64,000 bases of DNA from Gadus chalcogrammus (GCF_026213295.1 NC_079417.1:9801598-9865597), one strand, 5' to 3'; positions 1 to 14,580 are shown, counted from the stretch's first letter. The notes: generated by a model not told the origin, from the letters alone. Made by a program: numbers and translations.

Positions 1-388
1 CCACGTGAAATCCATCCATCCACGCCTTTTTCCTTTCCCCCCCCCCTTCCTCACTCTCCTGCCTGGCCGATTGCAAGTGTCAGAGCACTTGACGGACGAC
101 AGTCCCTCCGTCCCTGGTGACTGCGGCAGACATCATGGCCTAGAAATTTCACCTGTTTTCTCCACCCATGTATCATGTCCTAATCATAATCCCCGGCACG
201 TAGGGCGGCTCAGTATGTGGGGGAAACCCTGATCAGTTCCGCCCTGAATGCCTGTCTAATGGTCTACAGTTGATTGGGCAGGAGCAGTGCTGTGCTCGCC
301 AGAGTGGAGGCTGTTCGCTGCAGCCGGGAGACATGGCCCAGCCAGCCAAGGCCCCGGTTGATCCAACAGCGGGTCATCATCATCATCG

Positions 389-585
<197 letters not shown>

Positions 586-1112
586 TAATAACTGCCTCGA
601 GACTCAGTAATGACTTATGAGGTTGTGAAAGAGAGCATTCTTCCCTTTCGTGAATGGTGTGCCGTACAACATAATCAATTTCAGTGCTGCACAAATACAT
701 GCCACTTTATTATACACATAACAAATGAGCATTAGGCAGTTGGTAATGCAACCGATTTATCTTGCCCAGGCTTGGTAGTGGCATGAAGTGCGCTCTGTGA
801 TCTCGAACAGGACACTACTTTACGAAATCCAACGCTTTTCATTAAAAATGTAAATCCAATCAGCGTTGTAATCTCAGGCTTTGACTTTTGCCGCAGCAAA
901 TGGCGCTGAAATAACCAATTCAACCCTAATATCGATCAATCAGAAAGGGCCTCATGCACAGTGGATTAGAGGGGGGGTAAGAACATAGTGACCCCCCAAC
1001 CCCCTCTCCTCGTTGTGGGCGGAGCGTCTACACGATAGAGTCAACGATATTGAGACAGATCGGATGGATATTAACTGGTGATCTCAGAGACGTTTATAAT
1101 AATGACTTAACC

Positions 1113-1115
<3 letters not shown>

Positions 1116-1164
<49 letters not shown>

Positions 1165-1173
1165 CACACGCAC

Positions 1174-1215
<42 letters not shown>

Positions 1216-1239
1216 ACACACACACACACACACACAAAC
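1116..1239. repeat. (CA)n microsatellite
   Basis: CA array with a few CATG/CG and GA interruptions in its centre. Confidence 0.95.
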
Positions 1240-1765
1240 AAGTCTCTGTCTCTGTATAATTTTCATCAGAACCGCAAAAGGACAACAAACTAAGTGTGCA
1301 CCCTCTTGTTTGTGTCCTTAGTTTTGTGTAGCCCGGTCCGGTGCATCTGGGATGGCCCTTGTGAGCTGTGGGTTAGCACAAGCCTTCCTCCTGTGTGCAC
1401 ATGACATACCCTTGCTTGCTCTGGTGCGCCCAGGGGCTAGAAGGGGTCATGGGTCGTGGGCAGAGGCAGCACACGGACATTGTGTGCCTGTGGTTTATCT
1501 CCTGCAATACCCCGCTCCCTGCACACTCTGTCCTAATGAAATCAGTTATTTTTCTCTAAGTTCACGGTTCTTCACAGGCATTGACCTCAGCATGGTACAA
1601 TCCACATTAGAGCGATTTAAAAAATACATGAGGCGTCTGTGTCCATTGGAAGCACATTTACTGTGTGTGTCTCTTGTGTATTGTGTTGGTTTATCTATTT
1701 GTATTTTGTGTATTGGTTTGGTTAGTCTATTGTGTGTTGAATGGAACCATGTGTTCCATTTGATT

Positions 1766-1892
<127 letters not shown>

Positions 1893-2803
1893 TCTGTGCA
1901 CGTCCATATGAAAAACGGAAATTGCTTTATAGTTTAAATGCGAATGTTGGTGTATGAGTTTTTCTTTTCGCGTGTGTTGCTGGGTGAGTGCATGTGTGTG
2001 TTTGTGAGGGTGTGTGTATATGTGTGTGCATGGCCGGGAAAAATAGGATTAAAACTTGCTCATAGTTTGGATGAGGAAAAGAGAGTGCACACACAAACAC
2101 AAACACAAACACACACCTCGGCACACTAACAAACATGACTACTGCCAACACGCTGGACAACCTTCTAACCGCCTCTGCTGCACAAATCAGTAGCTGTGTA
2201 AAACCCAGACATCATAAAAAAGATTTATGTAATTTAATTAAGCTTTTGCACAATTGCCTTTATTTACAGCTGCATAAGGCTGGCAATGGCGATCACATGG
2301 CAGAAAGAGCAGAGCAGAGGGGCCATTATTTGTGTCCTTTACTCCACATTGTTCCCCAGATATCAGAACAAGGCTCCTGAGAGTGTCCACAACAGCGCTT
2401 GCTAGACCATATTGAGGCTTGAGGATCATATTTATATTCATAAGGAAGCATGATTCCTGCACTTACCCGTTAAGGGAATAAGTAAGTAACTCTTTTCTGG
2501 AGCCCTATCACTTGGCTTGATGCGTCTGGAAAGTATGATTCATTTCAATTTGTTAAATTTAAAATGAAAACAAATGTTTGGATTTTTTATATTATGTATG
2601 TAGTTTGTAAGTTCATCGAAGTGTCTGTCATATTGCTTTTTCTTCTTTAAAGTTGTTAGAGCCTTTGAGTAATATTAATTGTTGTAGAGCTCACAATCTG
2701 CTCTGATGCTACAGTGACCTCTACTGGAGAGTAATATAGTGGACGGTAATGCGCGGTACGTAAGTGTGTGTTTGTGAGTGTGTGTTTTTGTGGTTAGGCC
2801 GGG

Positions 2804-2908
<105 letters not shown>

Positions 2909-3344
2909 AAGCACACACTGTCCCTATTGTCGTTCTGAGAGACCCTGGTGGACGATTCTCATCAGCGAATTCATTGTAATTAAGAGTCACGCGCTAATGT
3001 TCACTGTGGGTTGTGCCTCCATGCACACCAGGCGGTTTGTTTGCGTTTCCCCTCCAAAAACAAACAGTATAATTCACTATTGAGGTTTGTTGTGGTTTCA
3101 ACCCCTATTTCAGTGCAGTATCTATGATACTTTCATACGACATACATCGTGAATGGTTTGCCTTGCCCTTGTGTTATTATCGCGCCGGGAGAGCTTCTAA
3201 ATCCAACCAGGAGAGGGGGCAGCTCCCACACCCTTCCCCTTCTACTCCTCTGTCCCGCATGAGCTGCTGTAAGAGTCTATAGGGAAGCTTTTGTAGGGGC
3301 CTGAATTGAAGATTGCATTGAGAGCAACTGTATAATTCATCATC

Positions 3345-3555
3345 TGTCTGCCTATCTGTCTGTCTCTCTGTCTGCCTGCCTGCCTTCCAGCCCGACCCGT
3401 CCGTCTGTCTCTCTGTCTCTCTTTAGTTGTCATTTATCCAGCCATCCATCTATCTGTCTGTCCATCCATCTGTCTATGTGTCCATCTGCCTATCTATCCG
3501 TCTATGTGTCTTTCTATCTGTCTGTCTATATGTCTTTCTGTCTGTCTGTCGTAGA
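3345..3555. repeat. degenerate TCTG/CATC tetranucleotide tract
   Basis: Mixed TCTG, CTGC, CATC and TATC tetramers over about 200 bases, an ageing tetranucleotide array. Confidence 0.85.
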
Positions 3556-3668
3556 CATATGCAGAGCAGAGACTCAGGGCCATCTCTGAGTGTCATCTCT
3601 TAGGGCTTTGGCATGTGGACATCCATCACAGATGGGCATCTGTCATTTAGATTCATGCTTATCAGCAA

Positions 3669-3845
<177 letters not shown>

Positions 3846-4486
3846 AATACACATGATTTGACCATGAAGGTAGTCATGCAGATTGTATGAATAAGTATGC
3901 TCCTTAACAGTCTGGATTCTGAGTGTGCATTTATCTCTGTCAGCTTTTCCAGACACAGGAGAAGGCAAGGTGTGTGCTGCTCGTGTACTGTAAGCTATCT
4001 GACAGCTTTGTATTGAAAAGAGGCCTGGATTTGGTTGAAAAAAAGAAAAGGGTAAACAACACAGACGAGAATATTGCTTTGAGCAAAACAGGCTCCATAG
4101 CTCTGAAAACAGTCTCTTTGTCTGGAAATGTGACAATGTTCTGAAAGGTAATGAAGGAAAGCACGGGTAAAAATAGTCCCTGTCTAGCCAGTGATGACAA
4201 AACCATACCTGCTGATCCGGAAGCAAACCTACATCTGCTTTAAAGGCCCGAAAGCCAAGAGGGACGTGAGATGGCTACTGTCCGATCCAGTCATGATCAA
4301 ACCGTACTGCTAAGATCTAAAGAAGGGCCCTAAATGTGTTTGTCATTGTCTTTGAATATTTTTACTCTGCACTGAAAGTGGAATGCTTTTGAAGATATAA
4401 TAGTTTATTAGAGTAGTATTTTAGTATTTTAGTCTGTCGCACTGGGAGATAATCCGGGGATGAAATCAAGCTGATGAGCAGATGGG

Positions 4487-4490
<4 letters not shown>

Positions 4491-4569
<79 letters not shown>

Positions 4570-4593
4570 TGTGTGTGTGTGTGGTGTGTGTGG

Positions 4594-4673
<80 letters not shown>

Positions 4674-4686
4674 TTGCGTGCGTGCG

Positions 4687-4783
<97 letters not shown>

Positions 4784-4870
4784 TGTTTATGTATGTGAAA
4801 GTGTGTGTGTGTATGTGTGTGTGTGTGTGTGTGTTTCTGTGTTTGTGTGTGATTTTGTCTGTGTGTGTAA
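4491..4870. repeat. compound (GT)n-(TGCG)n-(GT)n microsatellite
   Basis: GT array (4491-4592), then a (GTGC)n tetranucleotide array (4593-4785) broken only by two GCGTTGCG slips, then degenerate GT to 4870. The central part has a CpG every four bases. Confidence 0.95.
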
Positions 4871-5622
4871 TTATGAGAGCAAGGGTCGAGTAATAATACA
4901 GTGTGCAGAGATGCTATGGCTTCTTCCAGACAAATTACAGTGTATCTGTGTCAACATAATCAGGCTTGTATGACTACTTTATCATTGACCTGTTACTCTG
5001 GTATTCCTTCACTGCATCACTAGTCCTATTTCAGAAATATATTCATTTCCATTTAGGGCAATAAAAGTGAAATCTATTCCCATCCAATTAAAATGAAGAG
5101 CATTTTAACATCATTAGGATAATGCATCATTAGGCAGATTCTGCATCATTTATATTTGCTGTATCCATTGAAGAAGGCGTTTTGCTTTATTTCTACACTC
5201 ATTATTTTTTGCCAGAGTTTACTCAGTTCTCAATGAATATGCACTCTCTTGTTTTAATCGCTTGTCCTAGAATCTCCCACCTGTGGTGCCCTAGTTTCTG
5301 GTGTAAGTTTCGAACACACCATCACTCTTCCACTTAACACCAAACCAGACACCCCTCTTGTCCCCCCCCCCCCCACCCGTGGGAGCTGTTCTGGTGAGAT
5401 GCAACTTCATCACTTTGTAAGTAACACATTTTATCGCGTACACTCTGGAGGGAAGATAACTCTCACCTCTAAGCTCCGAGCGTTTGATTAAAAAGCAATC
5501 TGTCCAGTAATCTAAATTTATTTTTTGCATTATTCAGACTTCAATGCACTTTTCTTTTTCCGAGGGATAAATTACTTGTTATCAAGCAGCAGCATGATGT
5601 GTGAACCCCTGCGAGGGACACA

Positions 5623-5730
<108 letters not shown>

Positions 5731-6773
5731 CGCTCTTGCTCTCTGCAGCTATTACATTATTTTCTTTCATACCACAGTTGAATTGATGAACAAAGAAGAA
5801 AAAAAAGAAAAAAGGCGGTGATACATGGCTGTCAGGTGAAAGATTAGCTCTTTGAGTGCAGTCACAATAACAGTCACAAAGTCCCCATCCAGCCCTGTAA
5901 CACTGGCTCTCTTGGTACAAGCGAGACATCCCTAAACCAGTGATCTGCAGAAGGACCTAATTGCTTGATAACTAAGAAGTCAAACTTATTTTATTCTGGT
6001 ATTCAAGAGTTAAATTACAAATCTTCTAACAAAATTGCAGGGCAAAGACAAAAGAAAAACATGAACCACTCATCCTCTTGATTCATCACTAAGTTGTGTT
6101 ACCGTCTGACGGTTAAACAGGACAACCTCAAATAGCAGAAAAGCGTTCCTCATAAAACGTGTGCTGAAACTCGTTTAGACAGTCTCCTTTACTGCCCTGC
6201 ACGCGCTATAGTTTGCTCCTAAATCAACTAGATGTTAGAGCTCAAAAGGGCGTAACTCTCTGCTTCAATCTACTAGAGTGATCGGAGCGACGTGCACATT
6301 TTCCATTGTGTATGAAGAGCAATTAATTTTCCAAACACGTAATGCATCCCCGGTGGGCTGGATGGGTACAGCGACGGGGGGCACGGATCAAGGGGAACAC
6401 AGGAGGGATGTACCCCGGCTCTGAGCAGCAGGGGGTTCAATGAGCAGCAGGGTGTTCCACAGGTGCATGTTAAACACAGCCAGTGTAAGTGTTTGCCCGG
6501 GTTTGCTTAGCATGCTGAAAATCAATAAACACAATGTGTATTGCCAGGTCGTTATCCTAAGAGCTTTCCCACATTGAACTGATTAAACTGCTGTGACAAA
6601 CATTGTCCCCTCCCAGGCCCCATCCCCCCCCCCCCCCCCCCCACATACACACGCCACTACTTCCCTCTTCTGTGTTTTCCTTCCCTTCTTTGTTGCTTAC
6701 CACTTATCTATTTGTCTTCCTTTTTTTTGTATATACGTTATGATAGAATCAATCTATCTGCAAAAAGAGCCTG

Positions 6774-6774
<1 letters not shown>

Positions 6775-6861
<87 letters not shown>

Positions 6862-6877
6862 ACCCATCCCCCCCCCC

Positions 6878-6911
<34 letters not shown>

Positions 6912-6915
6912 CACC
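6775..6915. repeat. (CA)n with internal poly-C
   Basis: CA array to 6859, a C-run at about 6868-6878, then CA again. Another 20-base C-run lies at about 6625-6642. Confidence 0.93.
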
Positions 6916-8286
6916 TGATGGGATGACATTGTATGACATGTCCTCACTTCAGGTACATGCACTGCATGTAAAGTGTAATTAAAATTGGCCATTACATTCA
7001 TAACCACAGATGATGTCATTTCTATTATGATCTATAGACAGGGACCGGGGTGGAAAGAAGGAGATGGGAGAGGGTGTTTGAGAGGGAGATGGAGAGAGAG
7101 ATCGCTGGAGGATAGGGAGAGCTAGGTTGAGGTGAAAGAAGGAGAGAGAGAAAGAGAGAGAGAGATGGTCAATCATATGCATTGCAAAGGCTTTGACAGG
7201 GACTTCCACTCTTTGGGGAGTGCTCCGTGTCGGCAGGTTATTATTTTATTCCATAGCAGACGTATCATTCCTCTGCACATCAACACCCTCTCCCTTCAAT
7301 TTATGGTGTGTCGTAAAAATGCCTGATGGCCGGCAAACTGACTGTGGAGAAGAGTGATGTTTCCAAAGAAATGCGGGGAATGATGAGGGAAAAGGCATAT
7401 TCGGCACAATGAGCTTTACAGCACCAACTTTCCCCAGATCCATATCTTACTTTTGTTAGACACAGAACAGTATGCTGTAAAAAAAAAAAAGATAATATTG
7501 TCTAGGGTTTGTGTTGGGTGTGTCAGAGGGATCACATTATAGCATTATTATACAAACAGAGGAGGCAGCGTGCAAGGAAGGAAGACCTTGTGAGAGCTCT
7601 TTGGGGATTTTGCCTCCATGCTATTGGCATGGATTCTCGTTCTCACGCAGTAATATTGATTGGGGACTCCTACTATTGAATTGAAGGAAGGATACCACAC
7701 AAGATTATTGATTCTGGAAATTCACTCACACAACCTTTGGCGTATGGCGTCAATACAATGAAATATTGAAAGACGGAAAGATTTTAAGGATGAACGATTT
7801 TTTTAATCTGGGCCTCAGCTATTATGTTGATGTTTGCTGATCAATTGTTGCAAATATAAATAAATATAAGTATACCACTTAATGAGCAAAGGTACGGTGT
7901 ACTTTTTTGAATTATTATTTTGCTTCAAACACAAAACCCAAGCTACGTTCAGTCAATTTTAGTAATTTATTCCCTCAACACTTCTTGGTTTAGTTGGCCC
8001 TTCCAACAAATTCCTTGAGAGACAGTAAGTCATGGTTCGTTGCTTTCTGCGATCCATATGGAAAACTGAATGCAAAATGGCTGACATATCTGCCATAGTG
8101 TCAGTAAAACAGAGACCTCAAATGTGGTTTCTCCATGGGAGAGCCTGGCCCTACCGCTGTCCACCCTAAATACCCGTCTGTGGGGACGCTCCATTATTTG
8201 TGCGGTCTTCTCTGGCCCCGATGAGAACTGACAGCACCAAAGGAAGCTCATGAATAACCCAGAGAAGCCTAAAAGCAAAAGGGGAG

Positions 8287-8288
<2 letters not shown>

Positions 8289-8381
<93 letters not shown>

Positions 8382-8438
8382 TGTTGGTGTGTTTGTAGGT
8401 GTGTGTGTAGGTGTGTGTGTCTGTTTGTGTGTGTTTGT
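8289..8438. repeat. (GT)n microsatellite
   Basis: Pure GT to about 8378, then GTTG/GTAG variants. Confidence 0.95.
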
Positions 8439-10452
8439 AGCAAGAGAAAAAGGTGTGCATGAAGATGAGGAGAAAAATGGGAGAGGGCGAGCAATGGATA
8501 GATTGAGAGTCAAGGACAGGAACAGAAACGTGGAAAATGAGATGCAAAAGAGAAAAACAGAACCAAGGAGATTCATTAGAGAGAGAAAATGCAACATGTC
8601 AGTTGAGGCAACAAGAGTTAACTGAATTGGGACCGTGAGGTTTTAAGGTGTGAGGCCCCAGCTGTTGCTCACTGCTGCGTAACACACCACAGAACATTGT
8701 TTCGGGAGGACAGGCGCGATCCTAAAGCATTATGGGAGCTGAGCTCAACTTGGAGTCACCTCTACTGCATGGGTGACATTGCCCCATTTAGAGTGTGACC
8801 GCAATGACTCATCACCTCATGCAGGGAATCGATACAGGTCAGCAGGCATGATTAAGCAATGAGCCCCCCACCCACTTGACCAAATGATATACATGATATA
8901 TTATTTACTCTACGTTTCATGAGTAATGCTTTTGGGCGGTTTTCATAAAACAGTGCGATGCAGCACGACCTTGGTTGTATTCACTGTCTTGGCAACAGGA
9001 TCCACATCTTACCAGGAATGATCCTTGGCAGGGACATATTTCTGTGTCATAATTTGAATCCAGTAACTTGAAAGCTTTAAAAGCTTTTTTGTATCTCCTA
9101 TCTCCGACACACTTTCACGTCCGTCTGTCTCTCTCGCATAGAATTACACACACATACTTACATTTTGGAGGCCTATATTTCCGAGTAACTTTTAACAGGA
9201 AGTGCCTCTAATGACAGCCTCACTCATTGGCCCCTAGAGGCTTGTCGTCCATCTCTCATGGCTCCCTCCCCGGATGGGAATGGAGCCGCCCAGACGAGCG
9301 GTGCCAGGGTGATATCATCTGTTCACCAGAATAAAATGCACTGCGCCAAGCCACACTGCGCATTTGGACCCAGAAATAATCAACGACTTCATCAGTTCCC
9401 TGCATACTCCAAACCTTTTGCCCATTTGATATCGTGCTTTTCCCCCCAGTAATATTGATCCCATAGAACAAGTGCAATGAGGTTGCCATATAAAATGAGG
9501 TTTTATTATTTTTGCTCTGAGCGTGTGCCAAGTAAATCAGGCTTATTAACACGAATCCGTCTGAGTCTGTGGCAGCCTCATCTTGGTCTGCATGTAGCTC
9601 GGGCCTCGTATTGATGCTCTTAGTTAGATGGAATAACGTGTGGAGTATCAGATGCCATTCTGTTTGTGCTTGAGTGCTCTTTATTCCCACCAGGGTCCAT
9701 ATGGACAAGCATCCCCTCCCCCCCTCCTCTTCCTGAACAAGATGACAAGAATGCTTTTGCTGTGCAAAATTGTTACCCGTGCACACTTGACAAGCATACT
9801 ACACATGTTCTATGCATATGGATATTTTGGTTGCTCTTTGATGTATATTTATATTGTTAAACATCCCTTATGTATTTCAAACACACTTTCAAAACACAAT
9901 ACTATGTTTGTTGTGTATGAATGTATTGATGTAAATACAGGGATCTCTTTATACAAACACATCCTTCATAAATATGAATATACATTGATATGTGGATCTT
10001 AAATATCCATAGAATGGAAGAGCGATGCTTTATATTATGTAATGCAAAGTATATCCAGTTAGAAACCATATAACTGCAATATAGTATAGTAGTAGTAGTA
10101 TAGAAAGTAATTTTGCAATGCATATAAAGTATTCAGTTTTTCTTCTGTTGTCATTGATAATGCTTGTAAGTTACATTTACCATAGGCAAAACATTGTTAG
10201 TCGGTTGCAATGAATACTCAAAGAAGTAAGCTGTCACTTCCTAATAAAGGGTCAAGATATTCAAATTATGTTAAAACAAAGGGTTGTTTATTCTAAATAC
10301 AAACTTCCTTCCTCTTGTTTTGAAAGCAAACATGAGTCGGGGTAAATTTAATTTTACTGTCTGGCCACCTGCTGTATAAAAAACCACACATGACATTTAA
10401 GAGACAGAGATACAATGGAATTGATTTTGCACAACTTTTTTCCTTAAAATTG

Positions 10453-10456
10453 TTAT

Positions 10457-10489
<33 letters not shown>

Positions 10490-10490
10490 C
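10453..10490. repeat. (ATA)n trinucleotide repeat
   Basis: About twelve AAT units in AT-rich intergenic DNA. Confidence 0.9.
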
Positions 10491-12786
10491 ACTTTTTATT
10501 CTACTTTTTAAACAGTGGAATAAACATATTGATAGAGTCATCCACACAATATGTCATAGTTCAGATCCTGATTCTGTCGTAGACATTTGCAATGTCCATC
10601 AAGTGCTCACTTCTCTTCAACCACAGCTGCTTTCTGCTCATAGCAAACCTCACTTGCACTTGTGAAAAGGCACACTTTTCTTCCACTGTTATTTCCTAAA
10701 GGGTGACTGAGGGGGCCATGTGCACTTACACCCAACCCCCTCTCTAATCACCAGAGCTCTCTGTCCATATGTGCCATCAAGTGGCAGCTGCACGCTCCCC
10801 CACTCGATCAAAAAAAGAAAAAGACAAACCACAACAGGAATAGTCAACCCACTTCTCTCTGGATAGTCTTTCTGCTTCTGGCTACTCTTTCTACTTCTTA
10901 ATGTCAATTTAGGTGAACACACAACATGCTACTTTTTCCTGCCCCTCTGGGAAATACAGTAGACGTTTTGTGTTCTTTTTAACCCTCGTAAAACCAACAC
11001 ATTCGCACAAGTGGCGCTAACAAAGCATAAAATTCAATCCCAACATCTGGTTTGTTGTAATTCACTCCCGGGTTAGAGGAGGTGTTGGGCATAGCCGCCT
11101 GCGCCACAAACTCCTCAACTAAAACCAATCATATCAGGCGAGCAGCATACCATTCAGTTTTTTGCAACAGAATTGCCTTCTGCATAAGGCAAGCTGGAGC
11201 AAGCGCACATAGCACATAATACCACAAAACAATGAACATCTATCTAACTTCCTTCTCTTCTAACTTCCTCTTTGTCTTCTTTTTGTGCACAGTGTTACTT
11301 TCCCATACTGTGTACCCAATATCAGATGCATGTCATTGATACATTTGTATCATTAACTCAATATTAGGGTTGGAGCTTATGTTTTTTTCTACATAACCTC
11401 AACTCACACCATCCAGTAGTGTGGCACTCACTCCCTTGGTAAAACGTTCATGTTATTCCGGTGAATTATTATTCACTGCCACTCCTAAAGTGACTACAAG
11501 TCCCCCCCGGTGCGCACCAAGAGGGAAAAGGCAAATGGGCATGCGAGGTTCAGCGGCCAGGGATTATAAGTGTAAATATGTGTATTCTACCTGAGGCACT
11601 CTTTGCTATTCACACACATAAATAAGACATCATGGGGGTTAGTGGGCTCAAACCCTTCAAGGAGATTAGGATTATGTGGATCAATTGAAGGCAGTCATCC
11701 TATTTGACTAAAGATCCTATAATATTTCAAAAATAAGTGATTTGCTCTGCTGTTTTGTGGTGCGTTCAATGGTATGATGCATGAACAATGTTCTATTACG
11801 GTTCTTTGCATCAGGGTGTATGTTGATCCTTTAAAACCTAAATAAAGGATGTTTGAGGCTACATGTGAAATGATGCTCTTCCTCATTGTAGGAAATCGGG
11901 AGCAAAGTCATCACCTGGCAAAGGGAGCTTGAAAATACATAAATACGGGAACACATAAATAGTAGTTATGCAGCGAAAGAGCTTGGAGTTCATAGATGGA
12001 CCATACAGTACATGGCAATACATATATATCTATGTATGTTGGCAGGCAGGTAGTGAAATGCTATAGTGTATTGTGACATTGCAGATAATCAAATTGCTTA
12101 TCGTCATGCATTTACATGGAAGTGCATACCACGGTTTAATATGCAAACTTAGGTGCGTGCCAATGGTTTTTGGGTCTTTACCGCAAAGTGTGTATTTGCG
12201 CATGCAAAGTGGCGACCGCATGTCTTAATGTCAACTTGTGTCAGCCTAGGATTTGCACGGTTCACTGAACTTCTGTGCCACAGGAAATGAGGGCAACCAG
12301 GATTTTACATAAGGAGGCTGAGTTCCTAGCTTGATGAATGGGAAATGTGCACCTCCCATCCTTAGTATTGACATCAATGTCCTCAACAATTACTTGATTA
12401 GAGTCTGTATGTCAGAAGAAAATACATACATTAACATGTAAGTAGTAAAGAGTAAAGAATGCGTTCATCCTGATTAGTCATTATGTGCAACTTGTGTAAC
12501 CTATAAAGTAATATTACAAATTATTGAAATATGATAACAGAGATTATTAGCTTTCATACATTGAAGTATTTAACACTTGCGGCGACAAGCTTGAAATAGA
12601 TGATCAGGGACACATAAAATAAAAATAAAACTATTGTATACATTTTGTATTCGTTAATATTGTTTATTAAACTTTAAATAATACAGTATTGTATAAAACC
12701 AAATAAAAGTGATGTATTCTGTGAAGCTTCTTGAGCTGACATATTGATATATCTGCTATGCTGCCGTGTACACACTTCGTGTAGGC

Positions 12787-13330
12787 CAGGGGTGCCCAAC
12801 CTTTTTTGACCCAAGATCTACTTTTCAAGTAGCCAACCTCCCGAGATCTACCAGCAAACCTACCTTCAAGTGGGGAGGGGGGGGGGGGGGTAGAGAACAA
12901 TTGTTGACGGGGGGGGGGGGGGGGGGGGGGGTAGAGAACAATTGTTGACGGGGGGGGGGGGGGGGGGGGGGGGGGGGCTTGTATCGTGAACCTACGGACT
13001 TCAGTGGGGGTTTCATTCCGTCTGCGCACGGCACCTTCTCAACGATAATCAATAATCTTCCTCCCACTCAGGGTGAAAATGGTAGGTCTTAGCTTGTTTC
13101 CCCTCAGCCATGCCAACGTTTAGGAGTGTGTAACTACTGTTGACGGCTTTCAACTGCTGTTAACAGCACATGCGCTACCGCACGTATATGTCCCGCGCAA
13201 ATTTAATTTTATTTAAAAAAAAAAAAAAAAAAAAATTTTTTTTTTTTTTTTTTTCTTCACCCCTCGCGATCGACTTGGGATCTTTCGGCGATCTACTGGT
13301 AGACCGCGATCGACTGGTTGGGCACCCCTG
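12787..13330. mobile_element. non-autonomous hAT-type DNA transposon, complete
   Basis: Perfect 15-bp terminal inverted repeats: CAGGGGTGCCCAACC at 12787-12801 and GGTTGGGCACCCCTG at 13316-13330. The element is flanked by an exact 8-bp target duplication GTGTAGGC (12779-12786 and 13331-13338), the size typical of hAT elements. It has no transposase frame (544 bp). Inside are two poly-G-spaced repeats, an oligo(A)-oligo(T) hairpin, and GATCTAC/GATCGAC words near both ends that may be subterminal transposase sites. The intact duplication suggests fairly recent insertion. Confidence 0.92.
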
Positions 13331-13618
13331 GTGTAGGCTATTTCTACAAGCGTCATGCTGGACACGATCAACATGGTAATCAGACATGTGGGTAACGGGA
13401 AAATGGTCATTTGAAAAATGGTTAGAGGGTGCTTTCCTGATGTCATTAGATTAAAAGCATTGATAGAAAGAGATAACACACACGCAAACGCACACATGCC
13501 TGTATGGGCAGTCCGTTTTCGTTCCCATGACTACATTGAATTAATTATGCTATTGGTGATTGAAGGAAATGCCTGCATGTTTGCCGTTCTATCATAGTAA
13601 AGGGGAATTGGGGATACG

Positions 13619-13620
<2 letters not shown>

Positions 13621-13697
<77 letters not shown>
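13621..13697. repeat. (TA)n microsatellite
   Basis: About 37 TA units, self-complementary and prone to cruciform extrusion, about 90 bases left of the rasa1 CpG-rich region. Confidence 0.95.
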
Positions 13698-13706
<9 letters not shown>

Positions 13707-13785
13707 CTTTACATCTATATATATAACACAAACAAATTTAGTTAATAACCAATTTCATAATAATGGTATTGTGTGCTGGTGAGCG

Positions 13786-14580
13786 CAACATGCTCAGGGC
13801 TGCCTCGGCGTGCGCACCGAGCACGCGCCTGTGAAGCGGCGTGGGGAAGGGAGGGAGGGGAGAGAGCAGAGGAGCAGCGGAGCCACCAGCCCCGGAGCCG
13901 AGGAACAAGGGCGAACAGCTTGTGTGTACGCAATAACCAAACACGTCTTCTTCCTCTGAACCAACCTGGAGGGGTCTATGTTGTCAGCAGAACCCGCCAC
14001 CTCCGCGCTTTAACATTACGCGTGTGGATTAGTTGCGGACGCAACACGGATCGGTCGGAACTAAAGCGAAACAAAACAAGAGTGGGGGTGAAAAAACAAC
14101 GGGAATATACTACTACAACCGTGACAATAAAACAACACTCCTCCAGTACAAGTGGACTTGGGTGACTCAAGGAGAGGACTGAAACAACGGGAAAACTTGA
14201 TATGCTCCCGACTAGCCTCTCTCGGTATTTAAGTTGAAGTGTTGTAATACTATTTTCGAGTGAACTTTAAACTCAGGAAACAATGAAGACCTAGCAAAGC
14301 GAGAACTCATCAAGTGTTTTGAGGACTGCTAGCAATTCCGCTAGCTCGGCTATCCGGTAGCTAGCGCCTGTGTGGCTAAAGCTAGCGCCCGCTAAAGGGG
14401 GAAATAAGAGACGCTAGCGGATTGGCTACTTGGGCTAGTAAGCTAAACGTGTTTTCAAGAAACTTTTGGTTTCGTGTTTTTGTCCCCCAGACGGGGAGGG
14501 TGCGCTGCAGCGTTTAAGAGGGGAAGGGCAGGTTCCCTTCTGGACTTTCTTTCCCTCCTCCCTCGCCACATTTCGTGAAC
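13786..14580 (+). promoter_or_regulatory. rasa1: rasa1 CpG-rich promoter and 5' leader
   Basis: Sequence just upstream of the rasa1 start is rich in CpG (for example around 13805-13840 and 13990-14060), unlike the AT-rich DNA on its left, with no obvious TATA box at a suitable place. The part nearest the ATG carries five GCTAGC palindromes between 14328 and 14418. The transcription start cannot be fixed from sequence alone. The initiator context GTGAACATGATGG is acceptable. Confidence 0.6.

Noticed and set aside
13773..14165. 130-codon open frame upstream of rasa1
   Set aside because: CpG-rich leader sequence lacks stops by composition; no similarity to known proteins.
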